Below are positions 28,191 through 37,401 of a stretch of 64,000 nt of DNA, in pieces. A program made the position numbers and the translations under genes. The stretch covers positions 100,414-164,413 of the forward strand of contig NZ_JNYZ01000017.1 in assembly GCF_000717335.1 (NCBI RefSeq), given 5' to 3'. The notes beneath the pieces were generated by a model that saw only the letters and a program-made list of their open reading frames with translations, had not been told where the DNA came from and ran no database searches. The stretch's first letter is position 1. Every line of letters starts with the position of its first letter. This DNA comes from Amycolatopsis jejuensis. Lineage in GTDB: Bacteria; Actinomycetota; Actinomycetes; Mycobacteriales; Pseudonocardiaceae.

Positions 28191-28866
28191 GAATTTTCAC
28201 CACCGCACGCGGGCTGCCGGGGACGAGTTCGACGCTGCCGTCGACGGTCACGTAAGTCAGCACCCGGCCGAGATCGAGGTCGACGGCCGTGATCGGCCCG
28301 CCGCTCGTACGGCGCCCGCCTTCCCGCCGCGCGACGTACAGCTGGTGTACGGCTTCCTGCGGACGGCTCAGCACCGCGGTCAACTGTTCCTGGCCTTCTT
28401 CGGCGAACGGGTCCGGTGCGTCGTCGGACGGCGGTGGCACGGACACTGCCTTGATCGCTGCCGCCGGGGCGTCCGGCAGTGTGTCGAAAAGCGTGGTGGC
28501 CAGCCGAGCCGGTGGTACCGGCCGGATTTCCGTCGTGCCGTCATCGAGGACCCGGACCAGGACGGCGTCCTGTTCGCGCTGGGCGACCAAGGCTGCGCGA
28601 CGGGTCCCTTCGCGCAGCCCGGACCACGCGTAGTACTCGCGTTCGGCCTGCCCGATGACCTGCAGAGTGGCGCGCCACCGCGGCGACGGCAGCCGGTTGT
28701 GCGCGAGGCCGAGGTCGGTGAGCAGGTCCATGGTCGCGACGTGCAGCTCGCGCCGGGCCTCGACGTCGGCCCAGACGTGCGGCGCCCCGACGATCGGATG
28801 CGGTTCGCCGAGGTCAAGCATCTCCCAGGCAGTCCGGAACGCCGCGGTGGGCAGGGTGACCGTCAT
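28165..28866 (-). CDS. EspG-like type VII secretion chaperone
   Basis: 233 residues. Resembles the EspG family, cytoplasmic chaperones that bind PPE-type ESX substrates: N-terminal FRTAWEMLDLGEPHPIV, central REYYAWSGLREGTRRAALVA, and C-terminal strands VLTYVTVDGSVELVPGSP. It overlaps the PPE-like gene by four bases (ATGA), the usual arrangement of chaperone and substrate. No ESX membrane components (EccA-E, MycP) are in the window, so the secretion machine is elsewhere. Confidence 0.75.
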   Translation of the reverse strand: MTVTLPTAAFRTAWEMLDLGEPHPIVGAPHVWADVEARRELHVATMDLLTDLGLAHNRLPSPRWRATLQVIGQAEREYYAWSGLREGTRRAALVAQREQDAVLVRVLDDGTTEIRPVPPARLATTLFDTLPDAPAAAIKAVSVPPPSDDAPDPFAEEGQEQLTAVLSRPQEAVHQLYVARREGGRRTSGGPITAVDLDLGRVLTYVTVDGSVELVPGSPRAVVKILNDTWAAL

Positions 28867-30104
28867 GCCCCGAGCGTCGGCGGCGCCGGACGCAGCCCGG
28901 TCTCGGGGTCGACGGCCGGTTCGTCGTCGGCGAAGAGGTCGACGTCGAGCACGTACTTGCGCTCGTGCTCCTCGTCTTCCTCCTTTTTGCCGCCGCGTCC
29001 GCCCGCTGTGCCAACGCCGGGGAGACCACGTTCGCCTGCGGTCCGGGTGCCTGCGGTCACCCGTCCGCCGCGCTCGGGTCCTCCGGTGCGGGTACCGGTT
29101 TCGCCGCCGGGACCTCGGGTCACGTTGCCCGGGCCGCGATTCGCGCTGCCTGGAACTCGATTCGCGCTGCCTGGGACTCGCGTTGCGTTGCCTGAGCCGC
29201 GATTCGCGTTGCCTGGGCCGGAAGTTGCGGCGCCCCCGTCATCACCACTGAACCCGGCACCCGGCAGGTAACCGCTGGCGCCAGGACCCTGGCCACCGGA
29301 ATTCCCCGTGACACCAGGGAATCCACCGCTACCCGGCGCTCGGTTCGAGGTGCTGCCCGGGTACCCGGCCGCGGAAGTATGGTCTGTACCAGTCGGTCCC
29401 GGCCCGATGGTCCCGCTCGAATACCCGGCTCCACCGGGTCCCGGCTGGACAGTCCCCGGCGAATGTCCTGGCCCCACGCCAGCAGAATGCCCCGCAACGG
29501 GTTCCCCGCCCGAAATCCGCGAGGCCTCCGGCTGGCGATCGATGGTGACGTCGCCGCCGTCGTACGCGCCGATCGCACCGTAGTCGTACTTCAGCCGTCC
29601 GGAATTGGCCTGGGTTTGCGTGGAGAAATCCTGGTACAGCTGGAGATTCTTGTTCGCCGCGTCGCTGTACTCGACGAGCTGCCACAGGTGGTCGTACTCG
29701 TACCAGTTGGTCCGGCTGCCCGGCGCGAGGTCCGGTTTGGCGGGCATCGGGCTGAGCTGGTTGCGAAGGTTCTCGAACATCGCGACGCCGGTGGTGTGGG
29801 TGCCGCTGTTGTCGAGAAAGGCTTGGTGCGCATCGATCATCGACGCGCGGACCTGCTGCAGCCGCCCGGAAGCCTTGTCCGCAGCACCGCCACTCCAGAC
29901 GGATTCGAGGTCGCCGATGATCTGCGTGAGGTCCTGGCTGACGGCTTCCTGCTGGGTCGCCATCTGCCGCGCATCGCCGACCCCTTGATGCCAGCCGGCC
30001 GGATCACCGGCGCGCAGCTGGCTCACGATCTGGTCGATCGGGACCATCGACTGCCGGTACTTCTCGAAGTACTGCCGCGCGATTTCCCCGAGGTGATCAC
30101 TCAC
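28863..30104 (-). CDS. PPE-like ESX substrate with Gly/Pro/Ser-rich repeat region
   Basis: 413 residues from GTG 30104, overlapping the lipoprotein stop by four bases. Residues 1-190 are helical and hold the WXG motif (ESVWSGGAADKASG, near residue 70). Residues about 195-370 are low-complexity with repeats of GPGNANRGSGN / VPGSANR type units. The C-terminal 45 residues are charged and end in RKYVLDVDLFADD and a PPTLG tail, like the end of the PPE-like protein at 38618-39742. Likely exported by a type VII system with the EspG protein next door. Confidence 0.72.
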   Translation of the reverse strand: MSDHLGEIARQYFEKYRQSMVPIDQIVSQLRAGDPAGWHQGVGDARQMATQQEAVSQDLTQIIGDLESVWSGGAADKASGRLQQVRASMIDAHQAFLDNSGTHTTGVAMFENLRNQLSPMPAKPDLAPGSRTNWYEYDHLWQLVEYSDAANKNLQLYQDFSTQTQANSGRLKYDYGAIGAYDGGDVTIDRQPEASRISGGEPVAGHSAGVGPGHSPGTVQPGPGGAGYSSGTIGPGPTGTDHTSAAGYPGSTSNRAPGSGGFPGVTGNSGGQGPGASGYLPGAGFSGDDGGAATSGPGNANRGSGNATRVPGSANRVPGSANRGPGNVTRGPGGETGTRTGGPERGGRVTAGTRTAGERGLPGVGTAGGRGGKKEEDEEHERKYVLDVDLFADDEPAVDPETGLRPAPPTLGA

Positions 30105-30715
30105 TGGCCCACCTTCTGCCTCAACGTGGTGACGGCATGATCGGCAACGGTGGCGGCGATCTGACAGGCGTCGGTTTGGCCGCGGTTCGAGGTGCCGAGT
30201 TCGAGTCCGACCTCGAACTCGAGGGTGTCCGAGAGCCCGATCGCGACAGTGCAGGACGGATTGACCGGCCCAGGGTGGTCGTCGTAGGAAACCGCGGGGA
30301 AGCCTTGGATCGGGGGGAGCTCGTCGAAGCGCTTCATCTGCGGTTTGACCTGCTTGTAGATGATGCTCAGCCCCTCCTTCTGCCGGGTCGTGAAGAAGAT
30401 GACCAGCAGCGACCCACCAGAGTGGTTGGTCCAGCTGCACCGCGGGCCGAGTGCGCCGTCCTCCTGCTTGCCGGTGATGCCTGGACCGGCGTCGGCAGTG
30501 ACCTGCTGAGGGCTCAGTGCCTCGCACGGGCTGCCGGAAAGCGCGGAATCGGGCAGTGGATGCGCGACCTTGGGGGCACCCGCGTACGGCGGGGTCTCAT
30601 TGCCCGGCAGTGAACTGGTGGCAGGAGCCGGTGTCGGGCTGCCTGCGGTTGTGCTCGAACACGCAGCAACGAGCATCGCCGAAGCGAGTACAGCGAATGG
30701 TGCGCGGAGTTTCAT
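30101..30715 (-). CDS. DUF3558-type lipoprotein
   Basis: 204 residues. Lipoprotein signal with lipobox LVAAC (Cys19). The mature part has the DUF3558 pattern: PCEALSPQQV near residue 63, CSWTNHSGGSLLVIF, and a late cysteine pair (NPSCTVAI and TDACQIA). Such lipoproteins are common beside ESX substrate genes in Pseudonocardiaceae, and this one overlaps its neighbours by four bases on both sides, so it is part of a four-gene operon. Molecular function unknown. Confidence 0.82.
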   Translation of the reverse strand: MKLRAPFAVLASAMLVAACSSTTAGSPTPAPATSSLPGNETPPYAGAPKVAHPLPDSALSGSPCEALSPQQVTADAGPGITGKQEDGALGPRCSWTNHSGGSLLVIFFTTRQKEGLSIIYKQVKPQMKRFDELPPIQGFPAVSYDDHPGPVNPSCTVAIGLSDTLEFEVGLELGTSNRGQTDACQIAATVADHAVTTLRQKVGQ

Positions 30716-31170
30716 CCCGTTTTTCCTCGAGCGCCGACGTTGTCGATGAGACCGGCTTGGTGTTGATCACTCGATTCTGTCATGCCGAGCGCCCTCCTGA
30801 TCCGGAGGATGAATTCGCTGACGTAGTCGAGCTGGAAGCTGACGTGGTCATTTCCGCGGGAGAACGCCCCGGGCGTTCCTCGGCCGTCACCTATCAGTGC
30901 CGTATGCATCGCGAGCGTGGCGGGATCTTGCGACGGTGCCTTCATTCCGCACAGGTTGTTCGAAATCCGGCGCATGTTCGTGAGCTGATCGTGCACCGCT
31001 TCCAGCTTGTTGAGCAGCCGTTTTGCCTCTTCCGGCTCAAGGACGAAGCCCTCCGCCGCCCCCGGGCGATCCCTTCCTCCGTAGACGGTGAATGCGACGT
31101 CCTCCCACACATTCGCCCCCTCGGCCCCTGGCGTCTGCAAATGGATACAGCTAGCACCGTAGCCGATCAT
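30712..31170 (-). CDS. Hypothetical protein, first gene of the EspG/PPE operon
   Basis: 152 residues, soluble, no signal peptide. Sequence includes WEDVAFTVYGGRDRPG and a helical middle EEAKRLLNKLEAVHDQLTNMRR; no family recognised. The helix-rich C-terminal half (VSEFILRIRRALG) could be a small WXG-like partner, but no WXG motif is present. The ATGA overlap with the DUF3558 gene ties it to the operon. GAAGAG precedes the ATG. Confidence 0.65.
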   Translation of the reverse strand: MIGYGASCIHLQTPGAEGANVWEDVAFTVYGGRDRPGAAEGFVLEPEEAKRLLNKLEAVHDQLTNMRRISNNLCGMKAPSQDPATLAMHTALIGDGRGTPGAFSRGNDHVSFQLDYVSEFILRIRRALGMTESSDQHQAGLIDNVGARGKTG

Positions 31171-31292
31171 TCACTCTTCGTGGGGTGATTCCGAAAAGCG
31201 GCCGGGACCTAGATATGAATGCTATAGATACAATTGCTCTAATCATTTCTGCTCTGGTTTCCGCCGCCGTAGTCAGGTGTGCTTAGACCACG

Positions 31293-31541
31293 ATGGCCAA
31301 ACCTCCGATTTCCACCGCGGCACGCATTGTCGGCGAGCGGGTGCGTGAATGCCGGCACGAGGCGGGGCTCAGTCAGGAGAAGCTGGCCGAGCTGGCTGGC
31401 GTCCACTGGACGTTCGTGAGCCAGGTCGAGCGTGGGCTGCGGAACTTCAACCTGCACAACCTGCTCAAGTTCGCCGACGGCCTCGGCGTCAACCCGGCTC
31501 GGCTCGTCGACGGGCTCAGGTCCCCGAAGGACGGCGAGTAG
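31293..31541 (+). CDS. XRE-family helix-turn-helix protein
   Basis: 82 residues, almost entirely a Cro/C1-type DNA-binding domain: VRECRHEAGLSQEKLAELAGVHWTFVSQVERG, residues about 17-48. Too short for a sensor domain. It faces away from the EspG/PPE operon across a 122-base region that is unusually A/T-rich for this genome (31200-31260), so it may regulate that operon or itself. The 3' end overlaps the convergent membrane gene by 26 bases. Confidence 0.85.
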   Translation: MAKPPISTAARIVGERVRECRHEAGLSQEKLAELAGVHWTFVSQVERGLRNFNLHNLLKFADGLGVNPARLVDGLRSPKDGE

Positions 31542-32151
31542 CACCCAGCACCTGCCGCAGCGTGCCTTCGCGGAGTAGCAGCACCTGGGTGATCACCTGC
31601 AGCACCACGAAAAACCCGATCGACAACCCCGTGTCCAGTGCGGGTACCTCGTCGACCGGCAGGGTGTACGCCATTGCGATGCTCAGCCCACTGTGGACCA
31701 AACTGCCGACGCCCCACACCCCGGCCAGCGTCCGCCACACCCGGCGGAAGGAAGGGCGCTCCGCCCAGGCTGCGTCCAGCCGTGAGCCGCGGCCGGGGAG
31801 GAGGGCGCGCGCGGCGGTGTAGGTCAACGGGCGCCGGCCGACGAACAAGCCCGCCAAAAGCCATCCTCCGGCCAAGATGCTGAACCACGCGGTGCGCACC
31901 AGCATCAGCCGGGCGTCGCCGGTCATGAGGGTGGTCACCAGGCCGAGCGCGAGAAACGCCAGGACGAACAGGCCCATGGCGTCAACGCGGCGCCGAGCCG
32001 TGTACAGCACCCGCAGCACAGGTGGCAGGCCGCTCAGCAGCAGCGCCCATACCGGCGGGACCCCGCAGGCGCGCAGCAGGTAGTAACCCCCGACCGGCGC
32101 GACCAGGTCGACCACCAGCGCCGTCAGTGAGGCGCGGAATTCGTTCCCCAT
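31516..32151 (-). CDS. VC0807-like integral membrane protein
   Basis: 211 residues with about six hydrophobic helices: VVDLVAPVGGYYLLRACGV at the start, MGLFVLAFLALGLVTTLMTGDARL, and FFVVLQVITQVLLL near the end. The DARLMLVRTAWFSILAGGW segment, and WAERPSFRRVWRTLAGVWGVG, fit the VC0807 family common in actinomycetes, whose function is not established. It stands 79 bases upstream of dprE2's stop but reads in the same direction, so it is a separate downstream gene of that operon or independent. Confidence 0.65.
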   Translation of the reverse strand: MGNEFRASLTALVVDLVAPVGGYYLLRACGVPPVWALLLSGLPPVLRVLYTARRRVDAMGLFVLAFLALGLVTTLMTGDARLMLVRTAWFSILAGGWLLAGLFVGRRPLTYTAARALLPGRGSRLDAAWAERPSFRRVWRTLAGVWGVGSLVHSGLSIAMAYTLPVDEVPALDTGLSIGFFVVLQVITQVLLLREGTLRQVLGATRRPSGT

Positions 32152-32230
32152 ACCCCCGAGTCTCGGATTTCCGGGTACCCGGGGGCATCGTCGAGCCGGT
32201 CAGGCTCGTATCCACCGATCAGTGGATGCG

Positions 32231-32986
32231 TCAGATCGGCAGCTTCCGGAACACCGGCCGCGGCACGTGCCGCAAAGCGGACATCACGTAGCGGAACGTC
32301 GAGGGCGCCCATACCAGGTCCTTGCCCCGGCGTGCGGCGTCGACGGCGATGTCGGCGACCTGCTCCGCGGTCTGCGCGAGCGGAGCGTCCTTCATCCCGG
32401 CGGTCATCTTCGTCTTCACGTGCCCCGGCCGGACCACGGACACCTTCACCCCGTGCGACGCGAGCGCTTCGCCGAGGCACAGGTAGAAGCCGTCGAAACC
32501 GGCCTTGCTCGAGCCGTACACGAAGTTCGACCGCCGCACGCGCTCACCCGCAACCGACGACAGCGCGATGATCGTGCCGTGGCCCTGCGCCTTCAGCTTC
32601 TCCGACAGCGCCACCCCGACCGACACCGCGGCCGTGTAGTTCACCGTCGCCAGTTCGACCGCCTTCGCGTGGTCCTGCCACAGCTCTTCGGCGTCGCCGA
32701 GCAGGCCGAAGGCGACCACCGCGACGTCGATGTCCCCGCTCGCGAAGGCCTGGTCCAGCACCTTCGGGTGGGACGCGGGATCCTTCGCGTCGAAGTCCAC
32801 AGTGGACACTTCGGCGCCGAGGTCCTTCAACCGCTGCGCTGCGGCGTCCAGCCGCGGCGACGGACGCGCGGCCAGTACGACCCGCAGCGGCTTCTCCGCG
32901 AGGTACTTCTCCGCGATCGCCAGTGCGATGTCGGACGTGCCGCCGAGCAGCAGCAGGGACTGGGGGTTACCGACCGCGTCGATCAC
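32231..32986 (-). CDS. dprE2: Decaprenylphosphoryl-2-keto-beta-D-erythro-pentofuranose reductase
   Basis: 251 residues. NAD(P)H-dependent SDR that completes the epimerisation of decaprenylphosphoryl-ribose to -arabinose together with DprE1. Landmarks: [15 protein letters not shown] near residue 12, [13 protein letters not shown], the active serine in [25 protein letters not shown] and [17 protein letters not shown] overlap with dprE1 (32983-32986) ensures coupled synthesis, as in mycobacteria. Confidence 0.95.
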   Translation of the reverse strand: MIDAVGNPQSLLLLGGTSDIALAIAEKYLAEKPLRVVLAARPSPRLDAAAQRLKDLGAEVSTVDFDAKDPASHPKVLDQAFASGDIDVAVVAFGLLGDAEELWQDHAKAVELATVNYTAAVSVGVALSEKLKAQGHGTIIALSSVAGERVRRSNFVYGSSKAGFDGFYLCLGEALASHGVKVSVVRPGHVKTKMTAGMKDAPLAQTAEQVADIAVDAARRGKDLVWAPSTFRYVMSALRHVPRPVFRKLPI

Positions 32987-34356
32987 AGTGCGAGCCTCCG
33001 GCTCATGTCAGAGGCGAAAACGCCTTCGGGGTCAACGGAAGCGCGGACTTTGCGCCATTCCTCCAGCCGCGGGTACATCTTCGCGAACGTCTCGGCCGAC
33101 GTCCGCGAGTCCTTCGCGGTGTACAGCCTGCCGCCCGCGGCCAGCACCATCTCGTCCAGGTCGAGGCAGAGCCGGCTGAGCCCGTGCTTTACCGGGAAGT
33201 CCACGCTGAGCATCCAGCCGGGCGACGGCCACGACATCGGTGCCGCGTTCGCCTCGCCCATCCGCTTGAACACGTTCAGGAACGAGTAGTGCCCGGACCG
33301 CGCGATCGCCCGGCAGATGCCCTTGAGCTGGTCCTCCGCGCCGAACGGCACCGAGAACTGGTACTGCAGGAAACCCTTGCTGCCGTACGCGCGGTTCCAC
33401 TCGCTCAGCATGTCCAGCGGGTGGTAGAACTGCGTGAGGTTCTGGATCTTGCCGCGGGCGCCCTTCTTGGGCACGGTCTTCTGCCACAGCTCGCTGATCA
33501 GCCCGAAGGTGAACTTGTTGCCGAGGCCGTTCGGGAACACGTCCGGCAGTGTGAGCAGCTGCGGCGCGTCGAACTTCAGCGGGTCGCTGCGCAGTTTCGG
33601 CGGCAGCTGGTCGACCTTCGCGAGCGAGCCGCGGGAGAAGGTGGCGCGGCCGAGCCTGCTGTCGGACGAGATCAGGTCCGGCACCGACATCGAGTAGTCG
33701 TACGTGAGGTCTGAACCATCGGTGAAGAGCCCGAGCGTCTCGTCGAGGCTCGACGTGCGGTCGGCGTCCACGTAAAAATACGCCGTTTCCGTCTTCTTCA
33801 TCCGGATCGTGGCCCGCAGGACGATGCCGGTGAGTCCGATTCCCGCCACCGTCGCCCAGAACAGCTCCGATTCCGGGCCGTCCGGCGTGAGCGTGCGCAC
33901 GTTTCCGTCGGCGGTGAGCAGATCCATCGACACCACATGGTTGCCGAAGCTGCCCGCCGAATGGTGGTTCTTGCCGTGGATGTCGTTGGCGATCGCGCCG
34001 CCGATCGTGACCTGCCGGGTGCCCGGCAGCACCGGCACCCACAGGCCGTACGGCAGCGCCTCGCGCATCAGCTTGTCCAGGCTGACGCCGGCGTCGAGGT
34101 CGACCAGTGCCGAGTCCGGGTCGATCGAGTGGATGCGGTCGAGCACCGTGACGTCGACGACAAGGCCGCCCGCGTTCTGCGCCGGGTCACCGTAGGACCG
34201 GCCGAGCCCGCGAGCGATGACCCCGCGCGGTCCGGCGGACGCGACGGCGCGGGCGATGGCCTCGACGTCGCGCGTGCTCAGGACGTCGGCGACGGTCCCG
34301 GCGGTGCGGCCCCATCCGGTGAGCGTGCGGCGCTGTGTCTCGGGAGTATGGGTCAC
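32983..34356 (-). CDS. dprE1: Decaprenylphosphoryl-beta-D-ribose 2'-oxidase
   Basis: 457 residues from GTG 34356, which matches the length of the M. tuberculosis enzyme (461); an ATG at 34428 would add 24 residues lacking a counterpart. FAD-dependent oxidase: FAD-binding [36 protein letters not shown] region (written as [12 protein letters not shown] and [10 protein letters not shown]), QYQFSVPFG, and the active-site lysine in [10 protein letters not shown]. The residue matching Cys387 of M. tuberculosis, target of covalent benzothiazinones, is Ser384 here (GWMLSVDFP; codon AGC at 33205-33207 complement). Makes the keto intermediate passed to DprE2. Confidence 0.95.
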   Translation of the reverse strand: MTHTPETQRRTLTGWGRTAGTVADVLSTRDVEAIARAVASAGPRGVIARGLGRSYGDPAQNAGGLVVDVTVLDRIHSIDPDSALVDLDAGVSLDKLMREALPYGLWVPVLPGTRQVTIGGAIANDIHGKNHHSAGSFGNHVVSMDLLTADGNVRTLTPDGPESELFWATVAGIGLTGIVLRATIRMKKTETAYFYVDADRTSSLDETLGLFTDGSDLTYDYSMSVPDLISSDSRLGRATFSRGSLAKVDQLPPKLRSDPLKFDAPQLLTLPDVFPNGLGNKFTFGLISELWQKTVPKKGARGKIQNLTQFYHPLDMLSEWNRAYGSKGFLQYQFSVPFGAEDQLKGICRAIARSGHYSFLNVFKRMGEANAAPMSWPSPGWMLSVDFPVKHGLSRLCLDLDEMVLAAGGRLYTAKDSRTSAETFAKMYPRLEEWRKVRASVDPEGVFASDMSRRLAL

Positions 34357-34554
34357 CCGCCCATTAAAACAGCGGCGTGAAGCGCCTCCGATGAGGGTGG
34401 TGGTGGGGTCAAGGGCCGGAGTAGCCACGCCGAGTACCGCCCGGAACGTGCCCCTGAAGTCACCGCTTCTACACTTTGCGCATCAAGGCACAAGCGTCCG
34501 AGCGTCGAAGTGGGTATTACGGACACTGACGCAATAGGCCGAGAAGGTATTCCA

Positions 34555-35013
34555 GTGGTGGCGACAGAACCGCAGAGTGACATGGCACAGGCCGGCCCCG
34601 GGCTGCTGGGTCAGCTGGTCCGGTTCGGGGTGATCGGCGGCTTCTGCGCGCTGCTCGACCTCGGCACGTACACGCTGTTGCGAGCGGTCGGCATGGACGA
34701 CGTCCCGTGGGTGGACTTCGCGCGTGCGATCAGCTTCATCGTGGGTACGACCACGGCGTTCTTCCTGAACCGGCGATTCACCTTCGCCGCCGGGAGACGG
34801 GACGGGAACGCCCAGGTCGGCAGCTTCGTTCTGCTGTACGGCGTCACGTTCTTCGTGGCCGTCGGCGTGAACCAGCTCATGCTGCACGTGCTGCCGGAGT
34901 CGGGGTGGCAGGCCACTCTCGCCTGGGTCGTGTCCCAGGCGACCTCGACCATGATCAATTTCGTGATGCTCAAGTGGGTCGTCTTCCGAGTACGGCCGGT
35001 AAAGGAGAACTGA
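34555..35013 (+). CDS. GtrA-family membrane protein, Rv3789-like
   Basis: 152 residues from GTG 34555, with GAGAAGG at 34541-34547; GTG 34558 and 34510 are alternatives. Four hydrophobic helices of the GtrA family: LLGQLVRFGVIGGFCALLDL, FARAISFIVGTTTAFFLNRRFTF, VGSFVLLYGVTFFVAVGVN, and a last helix ending NFVMLKWVVFR. M. tuberculosis Rv3789, next to dprE1, was proposed to help move decaprenyl-phosphoryl-arabinose or to anchor arabinosyltransferases. Here it is divergent from dprE1 and 5 bases upstream of glfT2. Confidence 0.85.
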   Translation: MVATEPQSDMAQAGPGLLGQLVRFGVIGGFCALLDLGTYTLLRAVGMDDVPWVDFARAISFIVGTTTAFFLNRRFTFAAGRRDGNAQVGSFVLLYGVTFFVAVGVNQLMLHVLPESGWQATLAWVVSQATSTMINFVMLKWVVFRVRPVKEN

Positions 35014-35018
35014 GTTCG

Positions 35019-36929
35019 ATGCCCGGTAAAGCAGCCCCGGTCGCGGAGGCGGCCCCCGCAGGCGAGACCCGGTTCGCCGAACACGCCCCGGAAGGCAGGC
35101 TCACGGCCCAGCGCGGGCTGTACGCCGGGCCGGCGCCGATCGTCAGCAAGGACCTCTACGCCGAGATCGTGCAGGGCAATGCGCTGCGCGAACGGGGCAG
35201 CGTCTCGCTCGAGCCGTCCGCCAAGGTCACCGGCAACACCTACTTCGGCCGGTTCCCGGCGAGCTACTGGCAGCGCTGGACCACGGCGGCGCAGGTGCAG
35301 GTCGAGGCGGTCGTGAGCGGGGACGGGCTGCTGTCGATGGGCGCGTCCGACGTGCTCGGCGACGCGCGGGTGGTCGACGCCGAGGCCGTCGCGGGCGCCA
35401 AGGGCCGCAAGGTCGTGCTCACCGGGGTGCTGGACAAGTTCTACGACGGCGGCGCGCTGTGGCTCGACCTGGAGACCGAGGGTGGCCAGTCGCTGCGGGT
35501 CGAGCAGGTCCGCTGGACTGTCGACGCGCCGGAGAAGATCCGTCCCACCGCGGTCACCATCTGCACCATGAACCGCGCCGACGACTGCCTGAAGAACCTC
35601 CAGGCGCTCGCCGCGGACGTGTCCTCGCTCGACACGCTGGACGCCATTTACGTCGCCGACCAGGGCACCGACCTCGTCGAGTCGCGCGAAGGCTTCGAGC
35701 AGGTCGCGAAGGACCTCGGCGACAAGCTGCACTACATCAAGCAGCCGAACCTCGGCGGCGCGGGCGGCTTCACCCGCGGCCTGTACGAGGTGGCCGGGCA
35801 CACCGCCACCGAACACGCGAACGTGCTCTTCATGGACGACGACGTGCTGCTCGAGCCGGACCTCGTCGTGCGCATGACGGCGTTCTCCAACCGCTCGGCC
35901 GACCCGGTCATCGTCGGCGGCCAGATGCTCAACCTGCTGCACCCGAACCAGCTGCACGTCGGGGCCGAGTACGCGCGGCTCAACACGCTGGAGCCGGGCC
36001 AGCCGGTGCAGCACTCGCTGTCCACGGCGGACCTGCTGGGCGTCGACGAGGAGACCGGGGCCCCCAACCGCCAGGAACGCCGCCTCGACGCCGGGTACAA
36101 CGGCTGGTGGTCGTGCCTGATCCCGTACGAGGTCGTCAAGGCCATCGGGTACCCGCTGCCGTTCTTCTTCCAGTGGGACGACGCGGAGTACTCCTACCGG
36201 GCCCGCGAGTACGGCTTCCCCACGGTGACCCTGCCGGGTGCCGGCGTGTGGCACGCGGACTTCCACTGGAAGGACTGGGACGAGTGGCACCGGTACTTCA
36301 ACCTGCGCAACTCGATCATCACCGCGGCCCTGCACTCGCCGTTCAACCTGAATCTGCTGTCGCGGGTGCTGCTGGCCCAGCTGGTGCGGTACCTGCTCGG
36401 CATGCAGTACGGCCTGTCGGCGACGCTGATCAAGGCCGTCGAGGACTTCCTGGAGGGCCCGGAGGTCCTGCGTGACGGCGGCGTCGCGGCGATGAAGGAG
36501 ATCCGCCGCATCCGCGACCAGTACCCGGAGACCAAGCGGCACCGGGCCACCGACGTGCCGGGGATCGCGTCCAACGACATCGGCATCATCAACAGCGCAC
36601 CGCGGCCGAGCATGCAGCGGCTGGTGCTGATCAAGCGGGTGCTGGACCGGGTGCTCGGCCGTAGCCGGTTCGGTCTTGGCGCGGTGCCCATCGACGAGGC
36701 GCACTGGTGGCACATCGCGTTGTTCGAGACCGCCGTGGTGACGGACGCTTCGCAGGAAGGCGTGCGGGTCCGGACGTACGACAAGGTGAAGATGTTCGAC
36801 CTGGCCAAGCGCGGCGCGAAGGTGATCAACCGGCTGCGTAAGGAAGGGGCGGGCGTGCAGGAGCAGTACAAGCGCGCCATGCCGGAACTCACTTCGCGGG
36901 ACAACTGGAAGCGATTGTACGAGCTCTGA
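35019..36929 (+). CDS. glfT2: Galactofuranosyltransferase GlfT2
   Basis: 636 residues, almost the same length as the M. tuberculosis enzyme (637). ATG with AAAGGAGA upstream. Polymerises the galactan with alternating beta-(1->5)/(1->6) galactofuranose on the polyprenyl acceptor. N-terminal beta-sandwich, then the GT-A domain from about residue 173 (RPTAVTICTMNRADDC), the metal-binding FMDDDV at 271-276, acceptor-site WDDAEYSYRAREYG near 387, the conserved His of WHADFHWKDWDEW, and a helical C-terminal part needed for tetramer formation. Substrate comes from Glf. Confidence 0.96.
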   Translation: MPGKAAPVAEAAPAGETRFAEHAPEGRLTAQRGLYAGPAPIVSKDLYAEIVQGNALRERGSVSLEPSAKVTGNTYFGRFPASYWQRWTTAAQVQVEAVVSGDGLLSMGASDVLGDARVVDAEAVAGAKGRKVVLTGVLDKFYDGGALWLDLETEGGQSLRVEQVRWTVDAPEKIRPTAVTICTMNRADDCLKNLQALAADVSSLDTLDAIYVADQGTDLVESREGFEQVAKDLGDKLHYIKQPNLGGAGGFTRGLYEVAGHTATEHANVLFMDDDVLLEPDLVVRMTAFSNRSADPVIVGGQMLNLLHPNQLHVGAEYARLNTLEPGQPVQHSLSTADLLGVDEETGAPNRQERRLDAGYNGWWSCLIPYEVVKAIGYPLPFFFQWDDAEYSYRAREYGFPTVTLPGAGVWHADFHWKDWDEWHRYFNLRNSIITAALHSPFNLNLLSRVLLAQLVRYLLGMQYGLSATLIKAVEDFLEGPEVLRDGGVAAMKEIRRIRDQYPETKRHRATDVPGIASNDIGIINSAPRPSMQRLVLIKRVLDRVLGRSRFGLGAVPIDEAHWWHIALFETAVVTDASQEGVRVRTYDKVKMFDLAKRGAKVINRLRKEGAGVQEQYKRAMPELTSRDNWKRLYEL

Positions 36930-36962
36930 CGCCGTCCGGGTCCGGTCCCGGTCCGTTCAAGT

Positions 36963-37013
36963 CCGTGAAGGGAACCATCAGGGAATCTGATTCCGTGAAG
37001 GTTCCCTTCACGG
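36963..37013. repeat. Palindromic intergenic repeat, copy 1 (probable terminator)
   Basis: Arms CCGTGAAGGGAACC (36963-36976) and GGTTCCCTTCACGG (37000-37013) are perfectly complementary, and the centre carries a second small palindrome GGAATC-T-GATTCC. The same element recurs at 49780-49830 and as a half copy at 63661-63676. It lies between glfT2 and a convergent small gene. Confidence 0.8.
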
Positions 37014-37035
37014 CCTTCTCAGCCTGTCTGCCCAG

Positions 37036-37278
37036 CTAGACGGAGAGGCCGAACTTTCCCTTTCTGCTCAGGTCGTCCACGTAGGCGGCTGCCACGTGGG
37101 CGAAGTTCACCGACACGAGGTTGTCGTCGCGGGTGTGCACCGAGTGGACGCCGCCGTGTTTCAGGAGGTCTGGGAGCTTTTCCTGGACCGGTGCGGACTC
37201 CGCGGCGGTGAGCGGGAAGATCAGGGGCTCTCCGCCTGCCGCGAGGTGCAGGACCAGCGCTGGTTTCGGGTCTGCCAT
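37036..37278 (-). CDS. Small conserved-looking hypothetical protein
   Basis: 80 residues from ATG 37278 (GGAG just upstream, MADPKPAL start); a TTG 12 codons earlier is less likely. Beta-alpha pattern: LVLHLAAGGEPLIFPL, a helix ESAPVQEKLPDLLKHGG, and strands HSVHTRDDNLVSVNFAHVAAAYVDDL. No family recognised. Isolated between glfT2 and the second EspG module, on the opposite strand to both. Confidence 0.65.
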   Translation of the reverse strand: MADPKPALVLHLAAGGEPLIFPLTAAESAPVQEKLPDLLKHGGVHSVHTRDDNLVSVNFAHVAAAYVDDLSRKGKFGLSV

Positions 37279-37401
37279 CGCTCCATCGCAGCAGCTCACG
37301 ATCACCGGCGGCAAGCGGTTCCGCTCACAGCGGAGCGGTTGCCCATGGTGGCGTGGAGTGGTCTACGGTTCTGCCGGGGAGACCGGATTTAGGGGTGGGT
37401 C

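Noticed and set aside
34611..36713. 700-codon minus-strand frame opposite glfT2
   Set aside because: Antisense shadow of glfT2 and the GtrA gene; the translation is Val/Arg/His-rich without motifs.
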